Positions 19,154 through 28,873 of a stretch of 64,000 nucleotides of DNA are shown piece after piece. The translations under genes were made by a program, and so were the position numbers. Below the pieces are notes generated by a model that saw only the letters and a program-made list of their open reading frames with translations, searched no databases and was not told the DNA's origin. Each line of letters begins with the position of its first letter. Position 1 is the stretch's first letter. Origin of the DNA: Desertivirga xinjiangensis (GTDB taxonomy: Bacteria; Bacteroidota; Bacteroidia; Sphingobacteriales; Sphingobacteriaceae); assembly GCF_024436435.1 (NCBI RefSeq), contig NZ_JAFMZP010000001.1, positions 992,001-1,056,000 of the forward strand, read 5' to 3'.

Positions 19154-19483
19154 CTAACCAATTATAAACCGTAACAAATATAGCTACTGTGATAAAATGT
19201 TAAAGAATTTTAACATTTATTAACATTTCAATCTTTCAATGGCTGGAAATTTATTGGGTAGTAAATTAAGCGCCCTTGTCTGACGGGCGGAGGTGCCAGG
19301 TATTGTACATACGTGTAGCTCAACTCGGATCACAGATCCTTTGATAATGCTTCGAAATTGCAAATTTCGAAGAGCCGGAAATTCGTGGGAGCTTAATACA
19401 CGTTTAAATAATCAGTCTTTTTAAAGCCATCTTCAAACTATTTAAAATGGAATAGTGTTAGGCTTTAAATAAACATAACACTC
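19154..19483. other. Non-coding stretch with small palindromes
   Basis: No gene is supported here. Seen are the inverted repeat TGTTAAA/TTTTAACA around 19200-19215 and a hairpin with 9-bp arms (CTTCGAAAT and complement) at 19350-19372. A promoter for the following gene is expected, but no good TAnnTTTG box was found. Confidence 0.5.
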
Positions 19484-20302
19484 ATGAAAATAATTATAGC
19501 ATTACTTTGTTCGCTCTCAATTTTACAGTTTCCGGCAATCGGTCAGATCACCGAAAGCGGATCTGAGTCGCCTTACAAAACCAGCCTGGCAGTTGACGGT
19601 CCTATAATAGCCGGAGCTGTGGGTTTGAATGTTCTGGGGCTTAAACTGATAAATGATAAAAAAGGATTAACCGTCGAAGAACTTGCAGCAAAAGATAAAT
19701 CTGATGTGCCGGGTTTCGATCGTTTTAGCGCTGGTTATTATTCTGAATCAATAGATAAATTCAGTTATTACCCATTTTATGCCTCTTTTGCGATGCCGGT
19801 GGCCATGTTGTTCACTAAAAACGAACGCAGTCACGCAGGTCAAATACTGGCAATGTATGTAGAAACCATGGCTATCACCGGGGCTGCATTTACTTTAACA
19901 GCGGGAAGTATAAACCGGAGCAGGCCATACACCTACGGTACCAAGGCTCCTCTGGAAGAACGAATGAAAAAAGGCGCTCAGCGTTCCTTCTTTGCCGGAC
20001 ATACCGCTGCAACGGCTTCCGCTTCGTTCTTTGCAGCAAAAGTGTTTAGTGATTTTAACCCGGATTCTCGTGCAAAACCTTATGTATGGGCAGCAGCTGC
20101 GGCTTTGCCTGCGGTAGTAGGGTATTGTCGTCTAAAGGGCGGGAATCATTTTCTAAGTGATAACCTGCTTGGTTACGCTGTAGGAGCGGGGGCTGGGATA
20201 CTTGTTCCGCATTTACATAAGAAAACAACCGGGAATAACTTAAGTATCGTGCCTGTTAAAACGCTGGAGTATGATGGATTACAGCTATCGTATAAGTTTT
20301 AA
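19484..20302 (+). CDS. PAP2-family membrane-associated phosphatase
   Basis: The 272-residue product has a signal peptide ending near AIGQ (residue 21) and several hydrophobic stretches. The three PAP2/acid-phosphatase motifs are present in order: INRSRPYTYG (motif 1), SFFAGHTAATAS (motif 2, catalytic His) and CRLKGGNHFLSDNLLG (motif 3, Arg-x5-His-x3-Asp). Such enzymes remove phosphate from lipid phosphates such as undecaprenyl pyrophosphate or phosphatidic acid on the periplasmic side. Substrate cannot be told from the sequence. It appears to be transcribed alone. Confidence 0.9.
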   Translation: MKIIIALLCSLSILQFPAIGQITESGSESPYKTSLAVDGPIIAGAVGLNVLGLKLINDKKGLTVEELAAKDKSDVPGFDRFSAGYYSESIDKFSYYPFYASFAMPVAMLFTKNERSHAGQILAMYVETMAITGAAFTLTAGSINRSRPYTYGTKAPLEERMKKGAQRSFFAGHTAATASASFFAAKVFSDFNPDSRAKPYVWAAAAALPAVVGYCRLKGGNHFLSDNLLGYAVGAGAGILVPHLHKKTTGNNLSIVPVKTLEYDGLQLSYKF

Positions 20303-20416
20303 AGCAAAGACTTGTTTATCATTAGGCGCACGCGGCACGTGGCCGTTGCGAAACTAACAGTACTGTCCTTAGTCTGTAGCCTGGGCTGAAAAGCATTGGG
20401 GACTAAGGATTAGCAA

Positions 20417-20481
20417 TAAAAGAGAGTCTCTGACTCGTTAGGCGTTTTGTATGGCGCTTTAGCGAGTCGGAAACTCTTTTT
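20417..20481 (+). terminator. Imperfect hairpin with T-run after the PAP2 gene
   Basis: AGTCTCTGACTCG pairs imperfectly with CGAGTCGGAAACT across a 25-base loop and is followed by six Ts. A second palindrome, CCTGAGAG/CTCTCAGG, lies about 12-40 bases further on. Together they separate two convergent genes. Confidence 0.55.
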
Positions 20482-20548
20482 TATTCGTGGATCCTGAGAG
20501 CGCTGCGCTAACTCTCAGGACAGAGGGTTTTGTGCTTAGAAAAGTTTG

Positions 20549-21415
20549 TTACAATGTTGATGTATTCGACACAGGATTGCTCTCAACTTGCATAAACTGG
20601 ATGAGTTCGCCGTTTAACGTTTCTTTCTCGGTAAAGAATAAACCGTGAGGTGCACCTTCATAAACAATGTACTCGGCATCATGTATTAACAGTGCGGCCT
20701 GATCGCTGGTGGCTTTTATTGGAACAGTTTCGTCGCTATCGCCATGGATGATCAGCGCAGGCACATTGATGTGGCGCATTTCGCGGGTAAAATCGGTTTC
20801 AGCGAATGAATGTGCACAATCCAGAGTTGCCTTGGCTGACGCCTGCATTGCTATTGAGAAGTCCCAATCGAGCACTCCCTGGCTTACCGGGCGACTTAAA
20901 AGGCTTACACCATAAAACTGTTTAATAAAAGTTTGAAGAAAACCAGCACGATCTTCCTGCAGGCTTTCGGTGATCTCTGTTATTTTTTCCTGGGGAACAC
21001 CATCGGGGTTCTCTTCAGTTTGTAAGAAATATGGTGTTACTGAACTTATCAAAACCACTTTAGAAACCCTGTTACCCTGGTGGCGGCTAAAGTATCGAAC
21101 AATTTCTCCTCCACCCATGGAGAAACCGATCAGGGTGACATTGTGCAGATCAAGCTGGTCTAATACTGCTTTCAGGTCGTCGGCAAGTGTATTATAGTCG
21201 TAACCTTCCCAGGGCTTGTCCGACTTGCCAAAGCCTCTGCGGTCGTAGGTGATGCACCTGAATCCAAAGTTGGGTAACACACTTACCTGGTATTCCCACA
21301 TCTGGTGGTCTAAAGGCCAGCCATGGATAAAAACTACGGGTGCGCCCGTACCCTGATCCTGATAATAAAGATTCACCGTAGATCCGTCGGGGTTTTGCGA
21401 TTTAATGAAATTCAT
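20549..21415 (-). CDS. Alpha/beta hydrolase of the non-haem haloperoxidase/arylesterase type
   Basis: The 288-residue cytosolic protein has a standard alpha/beta-hydrolase layout. The oxyanion motif is HGWPLDHQMWEYQ, then YDRRGFGKSDKPWEGYDY, the nucleophile elbow GFSMGGGE (Ser near residue 96), an acid in HGDSDETVP, and a His in GAPHGLFFTEKE near residue 257. YDRRGFGKSDKPW is typical of the chloroperoxidase-like branch, which mostly acts as esterases. It is convergent with the PAP2 gene. No operon partner is visible, and the natural substrate is unknown. Confidence 0.88.
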   Translation of the reverse strand: MNFIKSQNPDGSTVNLYYQDQGTGAPVVFIHGWPLDHQMWEYQVSVLPNFGFRCITYDRRGFGKSDKPWEGYDYNTLADDLKAVLDQLDLHNVTLIGFSMGGGEIVRYFSRHQGNRVSKVVLISSVTPYFLQTEENPDGVPQEKITEITESLQEDRAGFLQTFIKQFYGVSLLSRPVSQGVLDWDFSIAMQASAKATLDCAHSFAETDFTREMRHINVPALIIHGDSDETVPIKATSDQAALLIHDAEYIVYEGAPHGLFFTEKETLNGELIQFMQVESNPVSNTSTL

Positions 21416-21691
21416 AGTATGTAAGTTGAAGTTATGAGTTAAAACTTTTGAGTGTAACCAGCTGAAAACTTAATACAAGATAACTTTCAGAGGAAGAGAA
21501 TGTTTCAGGATCGATTTGCCGGATTTGGATTAGTAAGATTGAATTAACTTAGATTTAAGACGATTCTTTTGACTGGATTTTTTAAATTTGCGGTCCAATC
21601 AGGCGTTCGCCCTATATCTACCTGTGCTCTCTGCCTTTTGAAGGCGGGAGCATTTTTATCTTTTCAAGAGCATCTTTTTAAGTCGGTGGAT

Positions 21692-21789
21692 CATGCCGAT
21701 CCTGAATCAAGTTCAGGATTCGGCAACTCTTGGACTATAAAGGACATGCTTAAGCAAGAGGTCCTGAAACAAGTTCAGGATGACGAAGG
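21692..21789. repeat. REP-like palindromic elements (two units)
   Basis: One unit, at 21692-21725, has GATCCTGAATCAAGTTCAGG flanked by ATGCCG and CGGCA. The other, at 21748-21789, has GGTCCTGAAACAAGTTCAGG then ATGACGA, preceded by GCTTAAGCAAGA, the same lead as in the unit at 8110. They lie in the 466-base gap between the hydrolase and rpe, which holds no convincing gene. An 82-codon open frame running through them is not credible. Confidence 0.75.
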
Positions 21790-21869
21790 AAAGACATCCC
21801 CCAACTTTTCCGCTTGATCCTGGATCTGAAATCTTAAAAAACAAATCCCCATTCAAAAAAAAGAATTTA

Positions 21870-21877
21870 TAAGTTTG
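21870..21877 (+). promoter_or_regulatory. -7 box immediately before rpe
   Basis: TAAGTTTG matches TAnnTTTG but ends only 4 bases before the rpe ATG, so a transcript from it would be leaderless or nearly so. It may be a chance match. Confidence 0.4.
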
Positions 21878-21881
21878 CAGT

Positions 21882-22553
21882 ATGAAACACCTGGTAGCGC
21901 CATCAGTTTTGGCAGCAGATTTTGGAAACCTTCAGCGGGATATTGAGATGGTGAACACTAGCGAGGCTGATTGGTTTCATGTAGATATAATGGATGGTGT
22001 ATTTGTTCCAAATATTTCCTTCGGTTTTCCTGTTTTAGAGGCATTGTCAAAGCATGCAAAAAAGCCTTTAGATGTGCATTTAATGATCGTTGATCCCGAC
22101 CGTTATTTAAGTCAGTTTAAAAAGGCCGGGGCAGCAACCATAACGGTCCATTATGAAGCCTGTACGCATTTACATCGTACTGTTCAGGCGATAAAAGACC
22201 TGGGCTGTATTGCAGGGGTTGCCTTAAATCCCCATACTCCGGTAAGTGTTTTGGATGATATCATTGAGGATATTGATATGGTTTTGATCATGTCGGTTAA
22301 TCCGGGGTTTGGCGGGCAGAAATTTATTCAAAATACTTACCGCAAGATCCGCACTTTAAAAGCAATGGCGTCGGGTAGGAACGAAAACCTTTTAATTGAA
22401 ATTGACGGGGGAGTAAATAGTGAAAACGCGCCCTTGTTACTAAAGGCGGGAGCCAATGTCCTGGTAGCCGGAAACTTTGTATTCAGTGCTGCAGAACCAC
22501 AAAAGATCATTTCCGGTCTGAAGGCAGTTCCTCATAACCTGATGCAAGTTTAA
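21882..22553 (+). CDS. rpe: Ribulose-phosphate 3-epimerase
   Basis: The 223-residue product has the family's normal length. It interconverts ribulose-5-phosphate and xylulose-5-phosphate in the pentose phosphate pathway. Visible motifs are APSVLAADFGNLQ, FHVDIMDGVFVPNI (metal-binding His and Asp), LDVHLMI (His), MSVNPGFGGQKF and IEIDGGVN (Asp), which together form the metal site and phosphate grip of this beta/alpha barrel. The next gene starts 4 bases after the stop. Confidence 0.96.
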   Translation: MKHLVAPSVLAADFGNLQRDIEMVNTSEADWFHVDIMDGVFVPNISFGFPVLEALSKHAKKPLDVHLMIVDPDRYLSQFKKAGAATITVHYEACTHLHRTVQAIKDLGCIAGVALNPHTPVSVLDDIIEDIDMVLIMSVNPGFGGQKFIQNTYRKIRTLKAMASGRNENLLIEIDGGVNSENAPLLLKAGANVLVAGNFVFSAAEPQKIISGLKAVPHNLMQV

Positions 22554-22557
22554 TTTA

Positions 22558-24990
22558 ATGAGGAGCCTGTTTGTTGTAATCCTTTTTCTAGCGTTTAGTA
22601 ATGCTTTTGCTCAAAGATCATTACATATTTCAGGCGAGGTGAGATCAGAGCAAGGGGAAGCTCTGGAAAACGTAAACATCAGCATTAGGGGAACTTCAGT
22701 TAAAACCTTAAGCAAAATAGACGGATCTTATTCCCTGACCTCCCCAAAAAAGGTTTTCACACTATTGTTCAGCTTAACAGGCTTTATTTCAGAAACGGTT
22801 GTAGTTGATGGGATGGGGCTTTCTGAGGTTAAAAAAGATGTGTCTTTAAAGAAAGACGTCCGTCAGTTGAACCAGGTGGAAGTAAATTCCAGGAAGCGCT
22901 CTGCTGGAAATCTAACTACTATTGATGCGGGGCTTATAGCAAACAATCCTGCGGCATCCGGTAATTTCGAATCCTTGCTGAAAACCCTGCCGGGCGTATC
23001 AGCAAATAATGAATTAAGTGCCCAGTATTCCGTGAGGGGAGGAAACTTTGATGAAAATCTGGTCTATATAAACGACCTGGAGATCTTCAGGCCGATGCTT
23101 GTCAGAAACGGTCAGCAGGAAGGTCTAAGTTTTATCAATCCCGAACTGGTAAGCCAGGCGAACTTTTCCGCGGGCGGCTTTGAAGCTAAGTATGGCGAAA
23201 AGCTTTCTTCAGTGCTCGACGTGAAGTATAATCGTCCCGATAGCCAGCAGCTGATATTGTCTGGCGGTTTGCTCGGACTCTCAGCTACCGCAAAGCTACC
23301 TACCAAAAATGGCTTCACTTTATTTGGCTTAAGAACCAAGACCAATCAGAGTATATTAAAGACGCAACCGGTAGCAGGAAGTTATCAGCCGAAATTTTAC
23401 GATGTGCAGCTGTATCATTCGTCCCGGTTAAATGAGAAATGGGAAGTCTCGATTTTTGGAGATTATAATTTAAACCGTTTCACTCTTATTCCTCAAAGCC
23501 GTGAAACGGTCTTTGGTACAGTCAACGAACAATATCGCTTGTCGGTTGATTACGAAGGTTCAGAGAAAGACCGTTATGAAGCCTTTGCCGGAGCATTAAG
23601 TCTTGCCTATAAACCCAATGCACAGTTCGGCTTGAAATGGATAAACTCAGCCTTCGTCATCCGGGAAGAAGAAACGTTCGACATTGAAGGACAATACGTT
23701 TTTGATGGTGTGGAGACAGACGAAAGTACCTCCGATTTTGGACAGATCCGCGCGGGAAGGGGCTTTGGTGTCGATTTCGATCATGGCAGGAACTTCTTAA
23801 AGTCGAAGGTCTATGCTTCAGAGCTTAAGGGTTATTTGCAAAAAGGATCTTCCTATTGGGAGGCAGGCGCCCGTTTCCAGCTCGACCGGATAAACGATGA
23901 GTTGAATGAATACGCGTACACGGATTCAGCCGGATATATTCTTCCTTATGTTCCCGGTCCTATAGTATTGCGCGATGTGGCTTTTGCCGACAATAGTGTG
24001 CTCACTCGTCGTATCTCGGGTTTCGTACAGAATACTTTTTCCTTAACGGAAAAACTAACCTTAACTGCTGGCTTACGCGCTAATTACAACTCTTTTACAG
24101 ACGAGTTATTGTTAAGTCCCAGGATCAACACTGCCTATCAGCCGGAAAATCAAAACCTGAGATTTCGTTTTTCGGCGGGATCTTATAATCAGCCCCCTTT
24201 CTACAGAGAGATGAGAGATTTTCAGGGGAATATATACAGTGGCAGCAAGGCCCAGCAATCATGGCATTTCCTGGCTGGATCAGACTACAGGTTTAAGAAA
24301 TGGGGTAATTCCATGAAATTTACATCCGAGATCTATTATAAGAAGTTGGATAATCTGGTTCCTTACAAGATTGAAAACCTGCGCATCCGGTATTTTGCCG
24401 GACAGCAGGCAAAAGGTTATGCAACAGGTGCCGATCTTAGCGTCAGTGGCGAGTTTGTGGAAGGCCTGGAATCTTCATTCAGGTTATCGCTTATGAAAAC
24501 CGCCGAAGATATTGAGGGAGATTTTTATTCCCGTAAGGAAGCCGACGGAAGCACTACCCGTATAGAGCCAGGGTATCTGAAACGGCCCACTGATCAGCGA
24601 ATTAACTTTTCCGCCTTTTTCCAGGATAAGCTTTTTAACAGTCCGACATATAAGGTGCATTTATCAATCTTGTACGGATCTGCATTACCTGCAGGACCTC
24701 CGCAAACAGAACGCTATGCTGATGAATTCAAGATTCCGGCTTACAGACGCGTGGATATTGGCTTCTCAAAGAATTTCCTGGAGGGAAGCAGTGGCCGGTA
24801 CCTGGGGTTCATGAACAGATATCTGAACTCGCTGATGCTTTATGCTGAAGTGTTTAACTTGCTTAATATCAACAATACAGTATCCTATCTCTGGATTAAG
24901 GATGTAAACAATAAGCAGTTTGCTATTCCCAACCACTTAACATCCCGGCAACTGAATTTTAAGATTATTGCTAAAATTAAAAATAAGTAA
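22558..24990 (+). CDS. TonB-dependent receptor with carboxypeptidase-like N-domain
   Basis: The 810-residue product starts with a signal peptide (FLAFSNAFAQ). A carboxypeptidase-D-like domain (about 22-100, SGEVRSEQGEALENVNISI) and a plug domain (LLKTLPGVSANNELSAQYSV, then GGFEAKYGEKLSSVLDVKY) lead to a beta-barrel. It is shorter than SusC and lacks the SusC signature, so it is a general TonB receptor, perhaps for a siderophore or peptide. It starts 4 bases after rpe and probably shares its transcript, though no functional link to rpe is evident. Confidence 0.9.
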   Translation: MRSLFVVILFLAFSNAFAQRSLHISGEVRSEQGEALENVNISIRGTSVKTLSKIDGSYSLTSPKKVFTLLFSLTGFISETVVVDGMGLSEVKKDVSLKKDVRQLNQVEVNSRKRSAGNLTTIDAGLIANNPAASGNFESLLKTLPGVSANNELSAQYSVRGGNFDENLVYINDLEIFRPMLVRNGQQEGLSFINPELVSQANFSAGGFEAKYGEKLSSVLDVKYNRPDSQQLILSGGLLGLSATAKLPTKNGFTLFGLRTKTNQSILKTQPVAGSYQPKFYDVQLYHSSRLNEKWEVSIFGDYNLNRFTLIPQSRETVFGTVNEQYRLSVDYEGSEKDRYEAFAGALSLAYKPNAQFGLKWINSAFVIREEETFDIEGQYVFDGVETDESTSDFGQIRAGRGFGVDFDHGRNFLKSKVYASELKGYLQKGSSYWEAGARFQLDRINDELNEYAYTDSAGYILPYVPGPIVLRDVAFADNSVLTRRISGFVQNTFSLTEKLTLTAGLRANYNSFTDELLLSPRINTAYQPENQNLRFRFSAGSYNQPPFYREMRDFQGNIYSGSKAQQSWHFLAGSDYRFKKWGNSMKFTSEIYYKKLDNLVPYKIENLRIRYFAGQQAKGYATGADLSVSGEFVEGLESSFRLSLMKTAEDIEGDFYSRKEADGSTTRIEPGYLKRPTDQRINFSAFFQDKLFNSPTYKVHLSILYGSALPAGPPQTERYADEFKIPAYRRVDIGFSKNFLEGSSGRYLGFMNRYLNSLMLYAEVFNLLNINNTVSYLWIKDVNNKQFAIPNHLTSRQLNFKIIAKIKNK

Positions 24991-25032
24991 ATAAAAAGCT
25001 ATAAATCTGTAAATAAAAAGATATAATTCTTT

Positions 25033-25040
25033 TAAATTTG
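25033..25040 (+). promoter_or_regulatory. -7 promoter box of serC
   Basis: TAAATTTG is a perfect TAnnTTTG box, 24 bases before the serC ATG at 25065. Confidence 0.65.
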
Positions 25041-25064
25041 GGGCCTCAACAAAACGTACTAACA

Positions 25065-26144
25065 ATGAAATTTAATTTCGGCGCAGGCCCTTGTATTCTA
25101 CCTCAGGAAGTATTTAAACAGGCTTCTCAAGCTGTTCTAAATTTTAATGATACCGGTTTATCAATTTTGGAAATATCGCACAGAGCTCCTGAATTTGAAG
25201 CCGTGGTAGAAGAAGCCACCCGCCTTGTAAAAGAGTTATTGAATGTTCCTGATGGGTATTCAATACTATTTCTTCAGGGAGGTGCAAGTTTACAATTCTC
25301 AATGGTTCCGATGAACCTGTTACCAGAGGGGCAAACTGCTGCCTACCTTGATTCAGGCGCATGGTCGAGCAAAGCTTTGAAAGAAGCTAAATTGTTTGGT
25401 AATGTTAATGTAGTAGCAACATCTAAAGAATCAAATTATACTTTCATTCCAAAAGATTATGAAATCCCTGCCGATGCGGCATATTTTCATATAACTACTA
25501 ACAACACTATTTTTGGTACCGAACTGCATACAATCCCTTCTTCTCCGGTTCCATTGGTTAGCGATATGTCTTCCGACATTTTAAGCCGTCCGATCAACGT
25601 GGCAGACTTTGGATTGATCTACGCTGGTGCTCAGAAAAATATGGGTCCTGCAGGTGTAACCTTGGTGATCGTTAAGGATGAGTTGTTTGGAAAGTCTGGC
25701 AGGAAATTAGGATCAATGCTTGATTATAAGATCCATGCAGATAACAAATCACTTTACAACACTCCCCCGGTGTTCGCCATCTATACTTCCTTGTTGAACC
25801 TTAGATGGTTGAAATCTAAAGGTGGTGTAGAGCAGATCGAAAAAGAGAACATCGCTAAGGCTTCAGCTCTTTACGCAGAGATCGACAGGAATCCTTTATT
25901 TAAAGGAACTTGTGCTGTGGAAGACCGCTCAAGAATGAACGTTTGTTTCGTGATGCAGAATCCTGAGCTGGAAAAACCATTCCTGAAATTCGCGGAAGAA
26001 CGCGGTATGGTAGGCATCAAAGGACACCGCAGTGTTGGTGGCTTCCGAGCTTCAATTTATAATGCATTGCCGATCACAGCTATTCATGCCCTGATTGAAA
26101 CGATGCAGGAGTTTGCAGAAAAAACAGCTAAACAAAGCAGCTAA
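25065..26144 (+). CDS. serC: Phosphoserine aminotransferase
   Basis: From ATG 25065 the product has 359 residues, the normal SerC length; an upstream TTG would overlap the promoter box. SerC converts 3-phosphohydroxypyruvate and glutamate to phosphoserine, and also serves PLP synthesis. [11 protein letters not shown] at the N-terminus, SILEISHR, and [12 protein letters not shown] with the PLP-binding Lys near residue 194 are diagnostic. The C-terminal [17 protein letters not shown] is also typical. It forms a two-gene serine operon with serA, 24 bases downstream. Confidence 0.97.
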   Translation: MKFNFGAGPCILPQEVFKQASQAVLNFNDTGLSILEISHRAPEFEAVVEEATRLVKELLNVPDGYSILFLQGGASLQFSMVPMNLLPEGQTAAYLDSGAWSSKALKEAKLFGNVNVVATSKESNYTFIPKDYEIPADAAYFHITTNNTIFGTELHTIPSSPVPLVSDMSSDILSRPINVADFGLIYAGAQKNMGPAGVTLVIVKDELFGKSGRKLGSMLDYKIHADNKSLYNTPPVFAIYTSLLNLRWLKSKGGVEQIEKENIAKASALYAEIDRNPLFKGTCAVEDRSRMNVCFVMQNPELEKPFLKFAEERGMVGIKGHRSVGGFRASIYNALPITAIHALIETMQEFAEKTAKQSS

Positions 26145-26168
26145 TTTGTACTTAAATTCAATTATATA

Positions 26169-27119
26169 ATGATAAGAATTCTAGCCAATGATGGTATTGA
26201 TGCAGTAGGAAAGCAATTGCTTGAAGCTGCCGGCTTTACCGTTGATACACAAAATATACCACAGGATCAGCTACCTGAAGCACTTAAAAACTATGATGCG
26301 ATCACCGTTCGTAGTGCTACCAAAGTTCGTAAAGATCTGATCGACGCTGTTCCAAACCTTAAGCTTATTGGCCGTGGTGGTGTTGGAATGGATAATATTG
26401 ATGTGGAGTATGCAAAAAGCAAAGGTCTTGCGGTAGTTAATACTCCGGCAGCTTCATCTCCTTCGGTAGGAGAGCTGGTTTTTGCTCATTTATTCACTGG
26501 TATCCGGTTCTTACACGATTCTAACCGTAAGATGCCTGTTGAAGGCGGTACTAAGTTCAACGACCTTAAAAAAGCTTATGCTAAAGGTATTGAGCTAAAA
26601 GGTAAAAAGATCGGTATCATCGGCTTTGGCCGTATAGGTCGCGAAACTGCTAAGATCGCCCTGGGTTTAGGTATGGAAGTTCTTGCATTCGATCTGTATG
26701 ATGTTCCTGCAGAACTGGAGCTTAACTTAACAGGTGGGATCAATGTTAAGGTTCCTGTAACTAAGGCTAGCTTAGAGCAGGTTCTTACAGAATCTGATTT
26801 CATCAGCTTACATATTCCTTTCACCGAAAAACCTGTTTTAGGTGCAGAAGAGTTTGCTAAAGTTAAAAAAGGCGTAGGTATCGTTAACTGCTCTCGTGGT
26901 GGTACTATCGATGAGCCTGCTTTAATTGAAGCTTTAAACTCTGGACAAGTTGCTTTCGCTGGTCTGGATGTTTTTGATAATGAGCCAACTCCTCTTCAGG
27001 ATATCCTGACTCATCCAAAGATCTCTTTAACACCGCACATTGGCGCTGCTACTAATGAAGCCCAGGAACGTATTGGTGTTGAACTTGCAAACCTGATCAT
27101 TGATTTCTTTAAGAAATAA
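26169..27119 (+). CDS. serA: D-3-phosphoglycerate dehydrogenase, short form
   Basis: The 316-residue product catalyses the first step of serine synthesis (3-phosphoglycerate to 3-phosphohydroxypyruvate, NAD-dependent). It has the NAD-binding motif GFGRIGRETAKIALG (near residue 151), the Arg-containing NCSRGGTIDE, and the catalytic His in PHIGAAT. It ends soon after the catalytic core and lacks the C-terminal ACT domain, so it is probably not feedback-inhibited by serine in the usual way. Its partner serC lies directly upstream, and a terminator follows. Confidence 0.95.
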   Translation: MIRILANDGIDAVGKQLLEAAGFTVDTQNIPQDQLPEALKNYDAITVRSATKVRKDLIDAVPNLKLIGRGGVGMDNIDVEYAKSKGLAVVNTPAASSPSVGELVFAHLFTGIRFLHDSNRKMPVEGGTKFNDLKKAYAKGIELKGKKIGIIGFGRIGRETAKIALGLGMEVLAFDLYDVPAELELNLTGGINVKVPVTKASLEQVLTESDFISLHIPFTEKPVLGAEEFAKVKKGVGIVNCSRGGTIDEPALIEALNSGQVAFAGLDVFDNEPTPLQDILTHPKISLTPHIGAATNEAQERIGVELANLIIDFFKK

Positions 27120-27141
27120 AAGAAGAAGTAGAGGTTAATAT

Positions 27142-27177
27142 AAAAAGCCAATGAGCAGCGCTCATTGGCTTTTTTTG
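27142..27177 (+). terminator. Intrinsic terminator after serA
   Basis: AAAGCCAATGAGC pairs with GCTCATTGGCTTT across a 3-base loop and is followed by a run of Ts. It ends the serC-serA operon. Confidence 0.9.
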
Positions 27178-27246
27178 TGAGTATGTCTTTAAGTAGGTTT
27201 TTGTTTAACACACGGCACCTATTCACTAGCAGCGCAACTCATTTTT

Positions 27247-27380
27247 TCGTCATCCTGAACTTGTTTTAGGACCTCTTGCCTGAGTTTGTCCTTAAGTTCA
27301 AGAGGTGCCGAAATAAATTCGGCATGACGACCGTGTTAAGAGCTTCTTTGCCCTGAACTTGATTTAGAATCGGCATAACG
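27247..27380. repeat. REP-like palindromic elements (three degenerate units)
   Basis: CGTCATCCTGAACTTGTTTT with AGGACCTCTTGCC is the reverse form of the element at 21748. Two more degenerate units (GTGCCGAAATAAATTCGGCA with ATGACG; CTGAACTTGATTTAGAATCG) follow at 27305 and 27352. They fill most of the 313-base gap between serA and the convergent nuclease gene; no gene is supported there. Confidence 0.7.
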
Positions 27381-27432
27381 AGCTAATATTAGCTTTGGAT
27401 ACCTTGATTCGGCGTCAAGACATGGCTTTGAA

Positions 27433-28836
27433 TTACAACTCAAACACTTCTCCCTTTTCTGGGATCACTACCTGATCATCCTGGTAGCCCTGGTCATCCT
27501 GTACCAGATCTGATCTTAAGGCCTGCATACTTTCAGGCTCTCCATGTACGAGGAACACTTTCTTTATCTGAGCCTTATCCTGGCTCTGAATAAGCCTTAG
27601 GAGGTCGCCATGATCGCCATGACCACTTAGAGTATCGGTTTGTTTGATGGTAGCATATACGGCCAATTCTCTGTCCCGAATATGAACTACAGGATCCCCG
27701 CGTAAAAGGCGATGTCCAAGGGTACCTTTTGCACTGTAGCCGATAAAAAGGATGGTGCAGTAGTAATTTTGTACGTTATAGAACAGGTGATCCTGGATAC
27801 GGCCTCCTTCCAGCATTCCGGCCGAAGAGACGATGATGCAGGGTTCGAAATAATTTGATACATCCTTACTTTCCTGCAGGTTCTGTATATAGTACAGGTT
27901 CTCGAACTCAAACTCGTCGCCTTTTCGAAGATAGAAATCCTGAGCCTCTTCGTTCAGGTAACTATGATGTTTGCGGAATACTTCGGTTGCATAATTTGCC
28001 AGCGGGCTATCGACAAAGATCTTCACCCTCGGAAGTAATCCAGCCGAGAAAATCTTATTCAAAGAATATACCAGCGCCTGCGTTCTGCCGATGCTGAAAG
28101 CCGGTATGATCAGCCGGCCGGGGTTTTTAATACAGGCATTGTCGATGGTTTCCACCAGTACCTGTTCAACGGTTTTATCCTTCGTATGGTAGCGTCCGCC
28201 ATATGTTGATTCGCAAACCAGATAATCTACCGGAGGCAATGGCTCCGGATCAACAATCACCGGATAATTCGCGCGGCCTATGTCCCCTGTAAAGGCGATC
28301 TTCTTTTCGACGCCGTGCTCGTTCACGTTTAGGACCACTGCTGCGGCTCCTAATAGATGACCGGCAGGAACGAATTCCAGGCTGATATCTCCATTAAGAC
28401 GAAAGAGTTTATTGAAACTGATCGTTACAAAACGCTCGGTTGTTTCCATCACATGCTTTTGCAGGTACAGCGCCTTCGGACCCGATGAATGTCCGCGTCT
28501 TCGTTTGGAGTGCTTTTTTTCCTTTTTAAGAAAGATATTAACGGAATCGAGCAATAATAGTTCGGTAAGATCCGCAGTAGGAGGGGTGCATAGTATCTGC
28601 CCATCGAAGCCCATCCTGATCAGGGTCGGAATATTTCCCGAATGGTCAATATGTGCGTGAGTTAATATTAATACGTCGATGCTGGCCGGATCGAAAGGAA
28701 AATATTCGTTTTCCTCCAGCCTGGTATCCTTTTCATAGTCGAGCCCGCAATCAATAAGTATTTTATAGTTGCCGGTTTCTAAAAGATGCATGCTGCCCGT
28801 TACTTGCCGCGCAGCCCCCCAAATGGTTAGTTTCAT
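27433..28836 (-). CDS. Beta-CASP metallo-beta-lactamase-fold RNA nuclease
   Basis: The 467-residue cytosolic protein begins MKLTIWGAARQVTGSMHL, typical of the CPSF73-like branch. The zinc motif THAHIDHSGN lies near residue 56. Later come FTGDIG (Asp), GRTQALVYSL of the beta-CASP domain, SAGMLEGG, and SGHGDHGDL near residue 418, the His-containing motif C of beta-CASP/RMMBL enzymes. Relatives act as RNA endo- or exonucleases. The exact RNA substrate is unknown. It stands 38 bases downstream of an ABC exporter on the same strand. Confidence 0.9.
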   Translation of the reverse strand: MKLTIWGAARQVTGSMHLLETGNYKILIDCGLDYEKDTRLEENEYFPFDPASIDVLILTHAHIDHSGNIPTLIRMGFDGQILCTPPTADLTELLLLDSVNIFLKKEKKHSKRRRGHSSGPKALYLQKHVMETTERFVTISFNKLFRLNGDISLEFVPAGHLLGAAAVVLNVNEHGVEKKIAFTGDIGRANYPVIVDPEPLPPVDYLVCESTYGGRYHTKDKTVEQVLVETIDNACIKNPGRLIIPAFSIGRTQALVYSLNKIFSAGLLPRVKIFVDSPLANYATEVFRKHHSYLNEEAQDFYLRKGDEFEFENLYYIQNLQESKDVSNYFEPCIIVSSAGMLEGGRIQDHLFYNVQNYYCTILFIGYSAKGTLGHRLLRGDPVVHIRDRELAVYATIKQTDTLSGHGDHGDLLRLIQSQDKAQIKKVFLVHGEPESMQALRSDLVQDDQGYQDDQVVIPEKGEVFEL

Positions 28837-28873
28837 TTAATGTTTTTCGAGTTTACTGCTTAAAGCCCCCAAA

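Noticed and set aside
21569-21817. 82-codon open frame before rpe
   Set aside because: It runs through two REP-like repeats and has no ribosome-binding site or family likeness.
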